From assembly GCA_947452555.1 (NCBI GenBank), contig CANGDH010000001.1, forward strand, positions 124,001-188,000: DNA of 64,000 bases, given 5' to 3'. Shown here one piece after another: positions 35,135 to 43,560 of the stretch. Numbering within the stretch: position 1 is the first letter of the stretch; the number at the start of each line of letters is the position of its first letter. This DNA comes from Bacteroidota bacterium. Lineage in GTDB: Bacteria > Bacteroidota > Bacteroidia > Chitinophagales > Chitinophagaceae. Under the pieces are notes generated by a model. It made no database searches. It was not told where the DNA came from and was given only the letters and a program-made list of their open reading frames with translations. The position numbers and the translations under genes were made by a program.

Positions 35135-37141
35135 ATGAAAATTGTGAAGCGTTGTTTTTTGTTTATTTTATTTTTTACGTGTGCAAATTTAACAAAGGCA
35201 CAAATCGTTAAAATAGCAGACCCGAGTGCGGCACCTAGTACGAACTATAATTATCATGATGCATTCGCTCCATTTTTCTATACAAAGAATGGCACCGAAT
35301 ATAGAGCAGCTTCAGGAGAACCAGGCCCTAGGTACTGGCAAAATAAAGCCAATTATAAATTGGCTGTTCATTTGAACGACGAAACAAATGAAATTAGTGG
35401 TTACGAGATAATAGAATACACAAATAATAGTCCACAAAAAATGGAGTTTATTTGGATGCAATTAGACCAGAATTTATTCAAAAAAGATTCAAGAGGTTCT
35501 ACAATAGTTCCTGTATCTGGTAGTCGAAATGCAGGACATGGACAGGAATTTGATGCAGGATATAAAATCAAGTCAGTAAAATTAATAACTGGACCTAAAG
35601 GAGAAAAAGAGACTGAGGTTAAATACAGTATTGAGGATACACGTATGCAGATTTTCTTAACCAATGAATTAGCGGCTAATGGAGCTGCTTTGAAATTAAA
35701 AGTGGAATATTCATATACCTCACCTGACTACGGTTCTGACAGAACAGGTGTTTTGGCAACTAAAAATGGTAAAATTTTCACGGTGGCGCAATGGTTCCCT
35801 AGAGTTTGTGTATATGATGATATTATGGGCTGGAATACGATGCCTTATACAGGTCCTGGTGAGTTTTATTTAGAATATGGGGACATTGACTTTTCAGTCA
35901 CTGCAGCTGCTAAAATGATTATAGTAGGTTCAGGAGAATTAATGAATCCACAAGAAGTATATACAGCTGAGCAAATGAAGCGTTGGGCTTTAGCAGCAAA
36001 TTCTGATAAAACAATTATGATTCGTTCAGCAGAGGAAGTGACAGATGAAAAATCAAGACCTGTCAACAAAAAAGAACTGACATGGCATTTTAAAATTAAA
36101 AATACAAGAGACGCTGCTTGGGGTGCTTCTGCCGCATTCATTATAGATGCCGCAAAGATGAATTTGCCTTCTGGTAAAAAGTCTTTAGCTATTTCAGCTT
36201 ATCCGATAGAAAGTAATGGAGATACTGCATGGGCAAGATCTACAGAATATGTAAAAAAATCAATTGAATTTAATTCTGCAAAATGGTATGAATATACTTA
36301 TCCTGCTGCAACTAATGTCGCAGGTATTGTTGGTGGTATGGAGTATCCGGGAATTGTTTTCTGTGGTGCAAAAGCTAAAAAAGGAGGCTTATGGGGTGTG
36401 ACAGATCATGAATTTGGACATAATTGGTTTCCTATGATCGTAGGCTCTAATGAACGCTTATACGGCTGGATGGATGAGGGATTCAATACTTTTATTAATA
36501 CTATTTCTACTTTTGAATTTAATAATGGTGAATATCGATCTAAACGTCCAAAAGACATGCATGTGATAGGTAAGAATTATACCAATCCAGAAGTGGAACC
36601 TATGTTAAGTTATGTGGCTAATTATAAAGAAAAGAACAACGGAATTTTGTCTTATTCAAAACCTGGAGAAGGTTTAATTTTACTAAGAGAGCAAATCTTA
36701 GGTAAAGAAAGATTTGATCGTGCCCTTCAAACTTATATAAAAAGATGGGCGTTTAAACATCCAACACCAGACGACTTCTTCCGTACCATGGAAAATGTTG
36801 GCGGAGAAACTTTACAATGGTTTTGGAGAGGATGGTTTGTAAACAATTGGCGTTTAGATGTTGGAGTTCGTGATGTTTCTTATGTCGACAGCACCAATTA
36901 TAGTAAAGGTGCTTATATTATATTAGATAATTTAGAGAAAATGGCGATGCCTGTGATTTTAGAAATTAAAACAGTATCAGGCAAAATAGATAGAATTAAA
37001 CTGCCTGTTGAAATTTGGGAAAGAAATACTTCTTGGAAATTTAAATATCCAAGTACCGAAGCTATTGAGTCGGTAACTTATGATCCAGATAAAGTACTTC
37101 CAGACTTTAATCCAGATAATAATGTTTGGAAAAAGAATTAA
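35135..37141 (+). CDS. M1-family zinc metallopeptidase, exported
   Basis: The ATG at 35135 starts a signal peptide ([23 protein letters not shown]), so it is preferred over 35102; 668 residues. The zinc motif is HEFGH (425-429) with the third ligand Glu448 in WMDEGFN exactly 18 residues later. The exopeptidase motif region reads [10 protein letters not shown], not the classical GxMEN, as in many Bacteroidota M1 proteins. Probably a periplasmic or outer-membrane-associated aminopeptidase. Monocistronic, with a strong terminator at 37189. Confidence 0.9.
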   Translation: MKIVKRCFLFILFFTCANLTKAQIVKIADPSAAPSTNYNYHDAFAPFFYTKNGTEYRAASGEPGPRYWQNKANYKLAVHLNDETNEISGYEIIEYTNNSPQKMEFIWMQLDQNLFKKDSRGSTIVPVSGSRNAGHGQEFDAGYKIKSVKLITGPKGEKETEVKYSIEDTRMQIFLTNELAANGAALKLKVEYSYTSPDYGSDRTGVLATKNGKIFTVAQWFPRVCVYDDIMGWNTMPYTGPGEFYLEYGDIDFSVTAAAKMIIVGSGELMNPQEVYTAEQMKRWALAANSDKTIMIRSAEEVTDEKSRPVNKKELTWHFKIKNTRDAAWGASAAFIIDAAKMNLPSGKKSLAISAYPIESNGDTAWARSTEYVKKSIEFNSAKWYEYTYPAATNVAGIVGGMEYPGIVFCGAKAKKGGLWGVTDHEFGHNWFPMIVGSNERLYGWMDEGFNTFINTISTFEFNNGEYRSKRPKDMHVIGKNYTNPEVEPMLSYVANYKEKNNGILSYSKPGEGLILLREQILGKERFDRALQTYIKRWAFKHPTPDDFFRTMENVGGETLQWFWRGWFVNNWRLDVGVRDVSYVDSTNYSKGAYIILDNLEKMAMPVILEIKTVSGKIDRIKLPVEIWERNTSWKFKYPSTEAIESVTYDPDKVLPDFNPDNNVWKKN

Positions 37142-37188
37142 TGAACGCATCAAATGATTCAGGTAGACTGCACATTTAGTTTGTATTT

Positions 37189-37218
37189 AAAAAGGCCTAG
37201 CAATTGCTAGGCCTTTTT
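37189..37218. terminator. Terminator with CAATTG apex, after the M1 peptidase gene
   Basis: AAAAAGGCCTAGC / GCTAGGCCTTTTT form a perfect 13-bp stem around AATT, so the entire 30-base site is palindromic and would work for both strands. Confidence 0.85.
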
Positions 37219-37279
37219 ATGTAAATTTTTTAATTATAACTGACTAGTCGGAATCAATAGTATGTTAAGTTATAATTTA

Positions 37280-38368
37280 CTAATCAATTTGATGAGCTGC
37301 ATGCTTGTAATTTTTCCATTTTACAATTGCGGCTTGCATGTCATTTGGTAATTCACTTTCAAAAATCATTTTCTCTTCTGTTACTGGATGAATAAAACCT
37401 AATGTTGCTGCATGTAAAGCACACCTTGGGCAGGCTTCAAAACAGTTTTCGACAAATTGTCGATACTTGGTATAAATGGTGCCTTTTAAAATCCTATCAC
37501 CACCGTATTCGAAATCATTAAATAGGGTATGGCCAATATGTTTCATGTGTACTCGAATCTGATGCGTTCTGCCAGTTTCTAAAATACAAGAAACTAAAGT
37601 CACATAGTTATAACGCTCCATTACTTTATAATGCGTAATAGCATGCTTCCCAATTTCACCTTCTGGGTAAGCGTTGAACATTTTTCTATTCGTTTGGTGA
37701 CGAGCAATATGAGCGTTCACAGTTCCTTCCTCTTCTTCCAAATCTCCCCATACTAAAGCAACATATTTTCGTTCCACAGTATGATTGAAAAATTGTTTGG
37801 CTAAATGACTTGCAGCGTCGGGTGTTTTTGCTAGCACAATTAATCCGGTAGTATTTTTATCAATGCGATGAACCAATCCAAAACGAGGTAATATTTCTTC
37901 GTTTAAATGTGGATTCAAAGCAAGCAAATGATGCATTACTCCATTCAATAAAGTGCCAGTATAGTTTCCTATGCCAGGGTGCACTACCATATTAGATGGC
38001 TTATTAATGACCATCACGGCGTCGTCCTCGTAAACTATATCTAGATCCATCTTCTCAGGCTTAAGTTCCGTGTAGTCTGGATTTACATAATTTAGATATA
38101 CGACTTCGTCGCCAGGGCGGGTGCGGTAGTTACTTTTTACTATTTTACCATTAACCGTTAAAAAACCGGCCTCAATTCCATTTTGTAATTTACTTCTTGT
38201 TAAACCTTCAATACGCATTTGGACCCATTTGTCAATACGCATAGGTTCCTGACCCTTATCTACCATAAAGGTCAATTTTTCGTAAATATCTTCGGTTTCA
38301 TTTTGTGTATCTTCCAATGGGGGTTCCGTGTCTACCATTGCAAGCTTTGCTTTCTCTTCTTCTAACAT
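37280..38368 (-). CDS. rluD: RluA-family 23S rRNA pseudouridine synthase
   Basis: The 362-residue protein has an acidic N-terminal extension (about 35 residues), an S4 RNA-binding domain (MRIDKWVQMRIEGLTRSKLQNGIEAG) and the catalytic domain with RIDKNTTGLIVLAKT (catalytic Asp) and RTHQIRVHMKHIGH. The S4 domain and catalytic motif favour RluD or RluC; the choice is by general resemblance. It is divergent from lipB across 44 bases. A TACTTTTG element ends four bases before its ATG. Confidence 0.88.
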   Translation of the reverse strand: MLEEEKAKLAMVDTEPPLEDTQNETEDIYEKLTFMVDKGQEPMRIDKWVQMRIEGLTRSKLQNGIEAGFLTVNGKIVKSNYRTRPGDEVVYLNYVNPDYTELKPEKMDLDIVYEDDAVMVINKPSNMVVHPGIGNYTGTLLNGVMHHLLALNPHLNEEILPRFGLVHRIDKNTTGLIVLAKTPDAASHLAKQFFNHTVERKYVALVWGDLEEEEGTVNAHIARHQTNRKMFNAYPEGEIGKHAITHYKVMERYNYVTLVSCILETGRTHQIRVHMKHIGHTLFNDFEYGGDRILKGTIYTKYRQFVENCFEACPRCALHAATLGFIHPVTEEKMIFESELPNDMQAAIVKWKNYKHAAHQID

Positions 38369-38372
38369 ACTG

Positions 38373-38380
38373 CAAAAGTA
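38373..38380 (-). promoter_or_regulatory. Promoter -7 element of rluD
   Basis: TACTTTTG on the minus strand (CAAAAGTA on plus), followed by CAGT and the ATG. This implies a leaderless rluD transcript. Confidence 0.5.
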
Positions 38381-38400
38381 AGTTATTGCTGCTTAGTTTG

Positions 38401-38408
38401 TAACTTTG
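38401..38408 (+). promoter_or_regulatory. Promoter -7 element of lipB
   Basis: TAACTTTG followed by TCTC and the lipB ATG. It is 20 bases from the rluD element, so the two divergent promoters share one short intergenic region. Confidence 0.5.
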
Positions 38409-38412
38409 TCTC

Positions 38413-39120
38413 ATGCGCCAAAAAGTATATTTTGAAGATTTAGGTATAAAATCATACCAGCCTACCTGGGAATATCAAGAATCGCTATTAGATAAAAACA
38501 CTAAAATCAAATTTACAGCTAGGGAAAACGAGGAAGATGTCACTAAAACGGCAACAACACATAAATTGCTATTTGTAGAACATAATCCTGTATTTACACT
38601 TGGGAAAAGTGGAAAAAGAGAACATGTGTTGGTGTCAGAGGAGCAATTAGAAAAATTAGGAATAGAATTTTTCCATATTAATAGAGGAGGGGATGTTACC
38701 TATCATGGACCACAACAAATTGTGGGGTATCCGATTTTAGATTTAGATAAATTCAAAACCGATCTAGGTTGGTATTTAAGAAGCTTAGAAGAGGTTATTA
38801 TAAATGTGATTGCGGAATATGGTTTAACGGGAGAAAGAAGCGCGGGAGAAACAGGCGTCTGGTTGGAACCTAATGACCCTTTTATGGCCAGAAAAATTTG
38901 CGCGATGGGTATAAAATGTAGTAGATGGATTACGATGCATGGCTTTGCTTTAAACGTAAACCCAGACTTATCCCATTTTGAATATATAGTTCCTTGCGGC
39001 ATACAAGGCAAGACGGTGACTTCTTTGGAAAAAGAATTAGGTCATAAAGTAAACTATGAAGAAGTAAAAGAAAAAATCAAAAAACATTTCCAGTTAATTT
39101 TTGACTGCGATTTAGTGTAA
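38413..39120 (+). CDS. lipB: Octanoyl-ACP:protein N-octanoyltransferase
   Basis: Transfers the octanoyl group to lipoyl domains. The 235-residue protein has VFTLGKSGKREHVL, the hallmark RGGDVTYHGPQQIVGYPILDL, KICAMGIKCSRWITMHGFALNV with the catalytic Lys, and IVPCGIQGK with the catalytic Cys. All key residues are present. The start sits directly behind a promoter element with no room for a Shine-Dalgarno site. Confidence 0.95.
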   Translation: MRQKVYFEDLGIKSYQPTWEYQESLLDKNTKIKFTARENEEDVTKTATTHKLLFVEHNPVFTLGKSGKREHVLVSEEQLEKLGIEFFHINRGGDVTYHGPQQIVGYPILDLDKFKTDLGWYLRSLEEVIINVIAEYGLTGERSAGETGVWLEPNDPFMARKICAMGIKCSRWITMHGFALNVNPDLSHFEYIVPCGIQGKTVTSLEKELGHKVNYEEVKEKIKKHFQLIFDCDLV

Positions 39121-39169
39121 CGAATTGGTGCAAAGTGTATAGTAAAAATTTTATTTATTTAAAAGATTT

Positions 39170-40117
39170 CTAACTATTAAATGACAGTACACCCTTAGCT
39201 AAGGATCGGTTCCCTTGTAGGCCACCACTGTGTATTACTAAAATTTTACTTGAAGGTTTGAAATAGTTTTCCTTCACTAATTGGTCCACTGCAAAAAGTA
39301 ATTTTCCTGTATATACAATATCAGTTGGAATATTTTCGGTCGCCCATATATAATTCATATAATCAATTTGAGCAGGGGTTGTTTTTGCATATCCACCTTG
39401 ATGAAATTGAGGTAAAATTTGAAAAGGTTTTTCGGGGTCAAGTAATAATGAATTTATCTCAGATTTAATGGTCCCCTCATTCTTTAAAACAGGAATGCCA
39501 ATTACCGTTTGGTTTATATTGCTTGCATTAATAATGCCTGCCAGCATGGTTCCTGTGCCAACTGCAGCAATTATATAATCATATTTATAAATGGGGTTGT
39601 CATCTTTCAATTGATCACAATTATAGATTAAAGCATCTTTATTCTCAGGTTTCCTCCAGTCTGTAATAATAGTAGCAGCTCCCTTAGCACCCATTATGCC
39701 ATAACCCCCTTCATCAACAAAATAAGTGCTAACTATAGAATTTGCTTTTAATAATAAGTCCTCTTTTTTTGGTTGAAACAAACTGCGTCCCAAAAAAACA
39801 AGTTGCATACCATACTGCTGTGCTTCTTGTAAGGTGGGCGTAATGGGTTCTCCTTCGTTTGCTCTAACGTATCCAATACTAGCTAAATGATTTTCCTTTG
39901 CAGCAAATGCAAGAGCAACAAGATGATTGGAGTAGGGCCCACCAAAACTGGCTATTGTTTTTGCATTTTGTGCTAGAGCTGCTTCAATGTAGCATCTTAA
40001 TTTATACCATTTATTGCCACTTACAACAGGATGTATTTGATCTAGCCTAAGTAGGTCTACGTTTAATCCATTTTGGCTTAAATAGATAATTTTCTGTATG
40101 GTTGGACTAGTATGCAA
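39170..40117 (-). CDS. D-cysteine desulfhydrase / ACC deaminase-like PLP enzyme
   Basis: The 315-residue protein belongs to the tryptophan-synthase-beta fold: SGNKWYKLRCYIEAALAQ contains the PLP lysine, FGGPYSNHLVALAFAAKE the substrate loop and AVGTGTMLAGII the phosphate-binding loop. Members are annotated either as ACC deaminase or as D-cysteine desulfhydrase; in bacteria without plant contact the latter is more likely. The start is a TTG codon (no ATG nearby fits). No operon partner. Confidence 0.82.
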   Translation of the reverse strand: MHTSPTIQKIIYLSQNGLNVDLLRLDQIHPVVSGNKWYKLRCYIEAALAQNAKTIASFGGPYSNHLVALAFAAKENHLASIGYVRANEGEPITPTLQEAQQYGMQLVFLGRSLFQPKKEDLLLKANSIVSTYFVDEGGYGIMGAKGAATIITDWRKPENKDALIYNCDQLKDDNPIYKYDYIIAAVGTGTMLAGIINASNINQTVIGIPVLKNEGTIKSEINSLLLDPEKPFQILPQFHQGGYAKTTPAQIDYMNYIWATENIPTDIVYTGKLLFAVDQLVKENYFKPSSKILVIHSGGLQGNRSLAKGVLSFNS

Positions 40118-40172
40118 ACTTTTTATAATTAGTCAAAAATCAGCTATTTTTGCTTGATTAAAAAATTTGAAA

Positions 40173-41075
40173 ATGAGTGCACCTACATTAGTGATTTTGG
40201 CAGCAGGGATGGCAAGTAGATATGGTAGTCAAAAACAAACAGAAGGATTTGGACCCAACGGTGAAACAATAATGGATTATTCTATTTATGATGCCATTCG
40301 TGCAGGTTTTGGGAAAGTAGTTTTTATAATTAGAGAAGATTTCGCAACGGCATTTAAGGAAGTATTTGAGCCCAAGTTAAAAGGAAAGATAGCAACTGCT
40401 TATGTATATCAGGCTCTTGATAAATATACCACAGGATTTAACATACCTGCTGAAAGAACAAAACCATGGGGAACAGCACATGCTGTTTTATGTACCAAAG
40501 GAGTGGTGAATGAACCTTTCGCTGTGATTAATGCAGACGACTATTATGGCAAAGAAGCTTTTGAGCAAGCGTATAAATTTTTAACGACAGAATGCAATGA
40601 AAAAATGTACTGTATTTTAGGGTATGAGTTAGCCAATACTTTAAGTGCTAACGGAACAGTGAGTAGAGGGGTCTGTTCTACCAATAATCAAAATATACTT
40701 ACTCAAATTAATGAACGCACTAAGATTTATAGAAATGAAGATGGGCAAATAATATATGAAGAGGCCGGAGTAGAAACACCATTACAAGAGGACACTAGAG
40801 TAAGTATGAATTTCATGTGTTTTGCTCCAGGATTTATCGATTTGTGTGAAAATGAATTTGCTACTTTTTTAGAAAAACAAGGTCAAGAATTAAAGTCTGA
40901 ATTTTATATACCTTATGTTACAGGACAGTTTACTACATTAGGTTTGGGAGATGTGAAAGTAATTCCAACCAATGCTAAATGGTTTGGCGTAACTTATAAA
41001 GAGGACGCTCCTGGAGTAAAAGCAAGTATTGACAAATTAGTTCAAGACAAAGTGTACCCAGAAAGATTATGGTAA
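40173..41075 (+). CDS. Sugar nucleotidyltransferase-like protein
   Basis: The ATG at 40173 (MSAPTLVILAAGMASRYGSQKQTEGFGPNGE) gives 300 residues; the ORF-track start is TTG. The nucleotide-binding LAAGMASRYG signature and the VINADDYYG metal site identify an NTP_transferase fold, as in glucose-1-P or mannose-1-P uridylyl/guanylyltransferases, although RYGSQKQ departs from the usual G-x-R-x-x-P-x-T-K. Substrate unclear. A TATTTTTG box lies upstream, and a 21-bp palindromic terminator follows. Confidence 0.8.
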   Translation: MSAPTLVILAAGMASRYGSQKQTEGFGPNGETIMDYSIYDAIRAGFGKVVFIIREDFATAFKEVFEPKLKGKIATAYVYQALDKYTTGFNIPAERTKPWGTAHAVLCTKGVVNEPFAVINADDYYGKEAFEQAYKFLTTECNEKMYCILGYELANTLSANGTVSRGVCSTNNQNILTQINERTKIYRNEDGQIIYEEAGVETPLQEDTRVSMNFMCFAPGFIDLCENEFATFLEKQGQELKSEFYIPYVTGQFTTLGLGDVKVIPTNAKWFGVTYKEDAPGVKASIDKLVQDKVYPERLW

Positions 41076-41082
41076 TATCTTA

Positions 41083-41128
41083 TTCCTATAAAAAAAGGAG
41101 TCCAATTGGACTCCTTTTTTTATAGGAA
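41083..41128. terminator. Bidirectional terminator with a 21-bp stem and CCAATTGG apex
   Basis: TTCCTATAAAAAAAGGAGTCC and its exact complement flank AATT; the whole 46 bases are a perfect palindrome. The A7/T7 inside the stem allow termination in both directions between convergent genes. Confidence 0.9.
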
Positions 41129-41193
41129 CTATGCTAATATGATTTTGACTCGTTAATTATTTTAAAAAAATAGTACTAAATGAAAAAGTATAA

Positions 41194-42306
41194 CTAGTTA
41201 AATGACTTAATGCTGTAAATGAAATCTTTAAAGTTATTAATATGACTTTTTCTGTCTGTATGTGCTTTAGAACTAGCTTTATTTAATTTAATAGACATTG
41301 CTTCTGTATTGTCATTTTCTTTTATCGCGTCTACTAAGTCGTAAATCTTTTTGGATTTAATTGCGAATGCAACACCTTCCGCTTGTTTTTGTCTTGTACT
41401 TATAATACCAATCAATTCAGCCTTATCATTAAAAACAGGTGCTCCAGAATAGCCTGGGTTGGCACTTATTTGAATTTGATAAGAGTTACTGTCCCCCTCA
41501 AAACCAGACTGTGCACTTAAATAACCCTTTCCATAAACAATATCATTATCGCTTCTAGGATAACCAAGTGTAAAAACTTCTTCACCCAAATCGGTTGTCT
41601 TTTTACGAATAGTAAATGGTAATTGTTTAGGTTGTTTAAATTCTTCGTCAGTTATTTGTAATAACGCTAAGTCAATATTTTTGTCAGCATAAATAATTTT
41701 TGCATTCAATTCCTGCCCTTCGCTATTTATAACTATTGCACTATTGCCTTTTAATACATGTGCATTGGTAATTACGAATCCCTTTGTATCAATTAAAAAA
41801 CCAGATCCTCCACTTATTAATTTAGCATTTTCTGGCAACTTTGTCTTCACCTCATTTAGCAAATGACCTTGTGCTTGTTGATTTTTCTTTATTGCTTCCA
41901 AAGCCTTACTTAATTGTAGCACTTGAGAACCATTTAAGCTTGGCGCAAAGTACATAAGCATAGAAGAAGTAAAAAGAGCAATAAATCCACCCACAGAAGC
42001 GGCAATGGCTGCAACTTTTTTGTACTTACTCCAAAGATGAATTAGTTTCACTTTGGCAGGTTGTTCGTCAAATGGAACCCATTGTCCAGCTTCAAATAAT
42101 TTTGTGAATATTTGTTCAGATCGCTTTGTGAAATTCTTTCTATTTGCAAATTGCTCAATTTGATGTAAAAACATTTCATGTTCCACCACCATTTGATCAA
42201 TTTCGGGAGTTTGCTTACGAAGGGTTTCAAATTGAGCCATCTCCCCAGAAGACATATCGCCCAAGAGGTATCGTTCTATAGCTTCTAATAATTGAATATC
42301 GTCCAT
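41194..42306 (-). CDS. Anti-sigma-like / trypsin-like (HtrA-type) protease fusion, membrane protein
   Basis: The 370-residue protein combines three parts. Residues 1-95 are cytoplasmic and resemble anti-sigma N-termini (LLEAIERYLLGDMSSGEMAQFETLRKQTPEID). Residues about 97-121 form a single membrane helix. Residues about 165-335 are a trypsin-like serine protease with a full triad: His183 (NAHVL), Asp212 (DLALLQ) and Ser287 (NPGYSGAPVF). No PDZ domain follows; the tail is short and basic. The ECF sigma gene is 18 bases or fewer upstream on the same strand. This suggests the protein holds and releases its sigma factor in response to periplasmic stress. The fusion role is inference. Confidence 0.8.
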   Translation of the reverse strand: MDDIQLLEAIERYLLGDMSSGEMAQFETLRKQTPEIDQMVVEHEMFLHQIEQFANRKNFTKRSEQIFTKLFEAGQWVPFDEQPAKVKLIHLWSKYKKVAAIAASVGGFIALFTSSMLMYFAPSLNGSQVLQLSKALEAIKKNQQAQGHLLNEVKTKLPENAKLISGGSGFLIDTKGFVITNAHVLKGNSAIVINSEGQELNAKIIYADKNIDLALLQITDEEFKQPKQLPFTIRKKTTDLGEEVFTLGYPRSDNDIVYGKGYLSAQSGFEGDSNSYQIQISANPGYSGAPVFNDKAELIGIISTRQKQAEGVAFAIKSKKIYDLVDAIKENDNTEAMSIKLNKASSKAHTDRKSHINNFKDFIYSIKSFN

Positions 42307-42324
42307 AATAACCCTTAATTTATT

Positions 42325-42891
42325 TTAATCACCAATATTATACTGCGAAAAGAATAATTTCTTTAAGCGCATCAAACACTTATATTTCTGATTTTTGGCA
42401 TTGTCCGCGTTGGTATAACCAAAATCTGCGGCCAATTCCTGCATCCCTTTTTTATTCAAATAGTATCCTTCTAATAAACTTTTACATGGCTCCCCAAGAC
42501 TGTTTAAAGCTCGGTTCATAATTGCAAAAGCGGCATCTTTCTTTTCTAATTCCTCTAAATCAGCTTCTACTGAAATACTTTCTTCCTCAGTGCTAAGTGG
42601 GCTACTATATTTCCCTATTTGCTGTAGACGCTTAAGCCATAAGTTTTTACAAATTGAAAATAGATAAGTCTTTATTTGACAACTAAGAACGAAACTATCA
42701 TTTTGAACCTTTTCATATAAGGTAATCATGGCTTCTTGAAAAACATCCCTGGCGTCGTCAAAACTGCCATTATTATTAAGCACGAAATGCTGAATCATCG
42801 TAAAATGACTCTTATAAAGCGATTCTATCGCTTTGGAGTCATTTTTAGCTAACCCTTTTAAAAGGGCTTGTTCGTTGTTTTCAGCTTTCAA
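42325..42891 (-). CDS. ECF-type sigma-70 factor
   Basis: Region 2 is seen as LYKSHFTMIQHFVLNNNGSFDDARDVFQEAMITLYEKV and region 4 as SLLEGYYLNKKGMQELAADFGYTNADNAKNQKYKCLMRLKKLF, typical of extracytoplasmic-function sigma factors. Start choice: no ATG precedes region 2. The ORF-track TTG at 42915 overlaps a TACTTTTG promoter element, so I prefer the next TTG at 42891 (188 residues), with low certainty. It is co-transcribed with the anti-sigma/protease fusion 18 bases downstream, and divergent from a tiny lipoprotein gene. Confidence 0.85.
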   Translation of the reverse strand: MKAENNEQALLKGLAKNDSKAIESLYKSHFTMIQHFVLNNNGSFDDARDVFQEAMITLYEKVQNDSFVLSCQIKTYLFSICKNLWLKRLQQIGKYSSPLSTEEESISVEADLEELEKKDAAFAIMNRALNSLGEPCKSLLEGYYLNKKGMQELAADFGYTNADNAKNQKYKCLMRLKKLFFSQYNIGD

Positions 42892-42912
42892 TAGGTTAAT
42901 ACTTAATTGAGA

Positions 42913-42920
42913 CAAAAGTA
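42913..42920 (-). promoter_or_regulatory. Promoter -7 element of the ECF sigma gene
   Basis: TACTTTTG on the minus strand (CAAAAGTA on plus), followed by TCTC. It indicates a housekeeping-type promoter for the sigma/anti-sigma pair, with a start of transcription near 42909. Confidence 0.45.
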
Positions 42921-43029
42921 ACCCAAAATGCCTAGTTTTTTATTTTTTTAGAAATATTTGAAAATAGGGGGTTACCTAGTTTCAATTTCTGTATTAATGG
43001 TATAAATTAATCAATAAAAAATCTTCCAA

Positions 43030-43206
43030 ATGAAAAAAGTATTTGCAATTTTCGCTATCGCTGCTTTAGCTGCTTGTGGTGGTGCTTCAACTGAAACTAA
43101 AACTGATTCTGCTGCAACAACTGTTGATACAGCTGCTGTCGCTACTGATTCTTCTGCTGTTGTTGCTGATTCAACTGTTAAAGTTGATTCTGCTGCTAAG
43201 AAGTAA
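43030..43206 (+). CDS. Tiny Ala/Thr/Val/Asp-rich lipoprotein (58 residues)
   Basis: Too short for the ORF track. MKKVFAIFAIAALAACGG is a canonical lipoprotein signal with lipobox LAAC; the remaining 40 residues are low-complexity (TDSAATTVDTAAVATDSSAV...DSAAKK) with no predicted fold. It resembles entericidin-sized stress lipoproteins in shape only. It is divergently transcribed from the ECF sigma gene across about 120 bases, so it is a candidate regulon member. A structured 3' UTR and a strong terminator follow. Confidence 0.75.
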   Translation: MKKVFAIFAIAALAACGGASTETKTDSAATTVDTAAVATDSSAVVADSTVKVDSAAKK

Positions 43207-43216
43207 TTAATATTGG

Positions 43217-43262
43217 ACTATTAGTTCTGCCCCTCAAAAGGCTTAGTTTGCCGACTAATAGT
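43217..43262 (+). other. Structured 3' UTR of the tiny lipoprotein mRNA
   Basis: ACTATTAGT (43217-43225) and ACTAATAGT (43254-43262) are exact inverted repeats, closing a 46-base element that contains a possible inner AAGGC/GCC pairing. It lies between the stop codon and the terminator, with no ORF inside. It could stabilise the short mRNA or be processed into a small RNA. Confidence 0.45.
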
Positions 43263-43294
43263 TATCAAACGTTTTCATATGGCAAGCAATCGTT

Positions 43295-43327
43295 AAAGAC
43301 CTCCCGTTTCTACGGGAGGTCTTTTTT
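43295..43327 (+). terminator. Terminator of the tiny lipoprotein gene
   Basis: AAAGACCTCCCGT / ACGGGAGGTCTTT form a 13-bp stem with loop TTCT and a seven-T run. Confidence 0.9.
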
Positions 43328-43461
43328 TATGTGTCTATTCAATTCATTAAGGGTTTCTTGCTTTCTGAAATAGGGGTTGCGTTTATCTGTAATTCTACGA
43401 ATAGTTGTTAGTAAAATGTAAAAAACTTTGTGTTTTATGCCTATTTTAGGCCGTTTTAGCT

Positions 43462-43469
43462 TATCTTTG
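43462..43469 (+). promoter_or_regulatory. Promoter -7 element of the phe/tyr/aro operon
   Basis: TATCTTTG matches TAnnTTTG and ends 4 bases before the first leader ATG and 7 before the second, the latter equal to the trp leader spacing. No TTTG is found at the standard -33 distance. Confidence 0.6.
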
Positions 43470-43473
43470 TCTC

Positions 43474-43560
43474 ATGATGAAAGCAAATAGCAACTGGTTT
43501 TACTTTTTCTTTTATTTCTACTTTAAACAAAGTAGCCGGGTAGTATTTGTAAAAGCTTAA
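43474..43560 (+). CDS. pheL: Aromatic amino acid leader peptide (WFYFFFYFYF attenuator peptide)
   Basis: A 28-codon ORF missed by the ORF track: MMKANSNWFYFFFYFYFKQSSRVVFVKA then TAA. Ten consecutive aromatic codons (one Trp, six Phe, three Tyr) in 43495-43524 precede a terminator and the pheA-aminotransferase-tyrA-aro operon. Such a run is the classical hallmark of a Phe/Tyr attenuator. Either of the two ATGs (43474 or 43477) may be used; the promoter -7 element is immediately upstream, so the message is probably leaderless. The symbol is by analogy with enterobacterial pheL. Confidence 0.9.
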   Translation: MMKANSNWFYFFFYFYFKQSSRVVFVKA

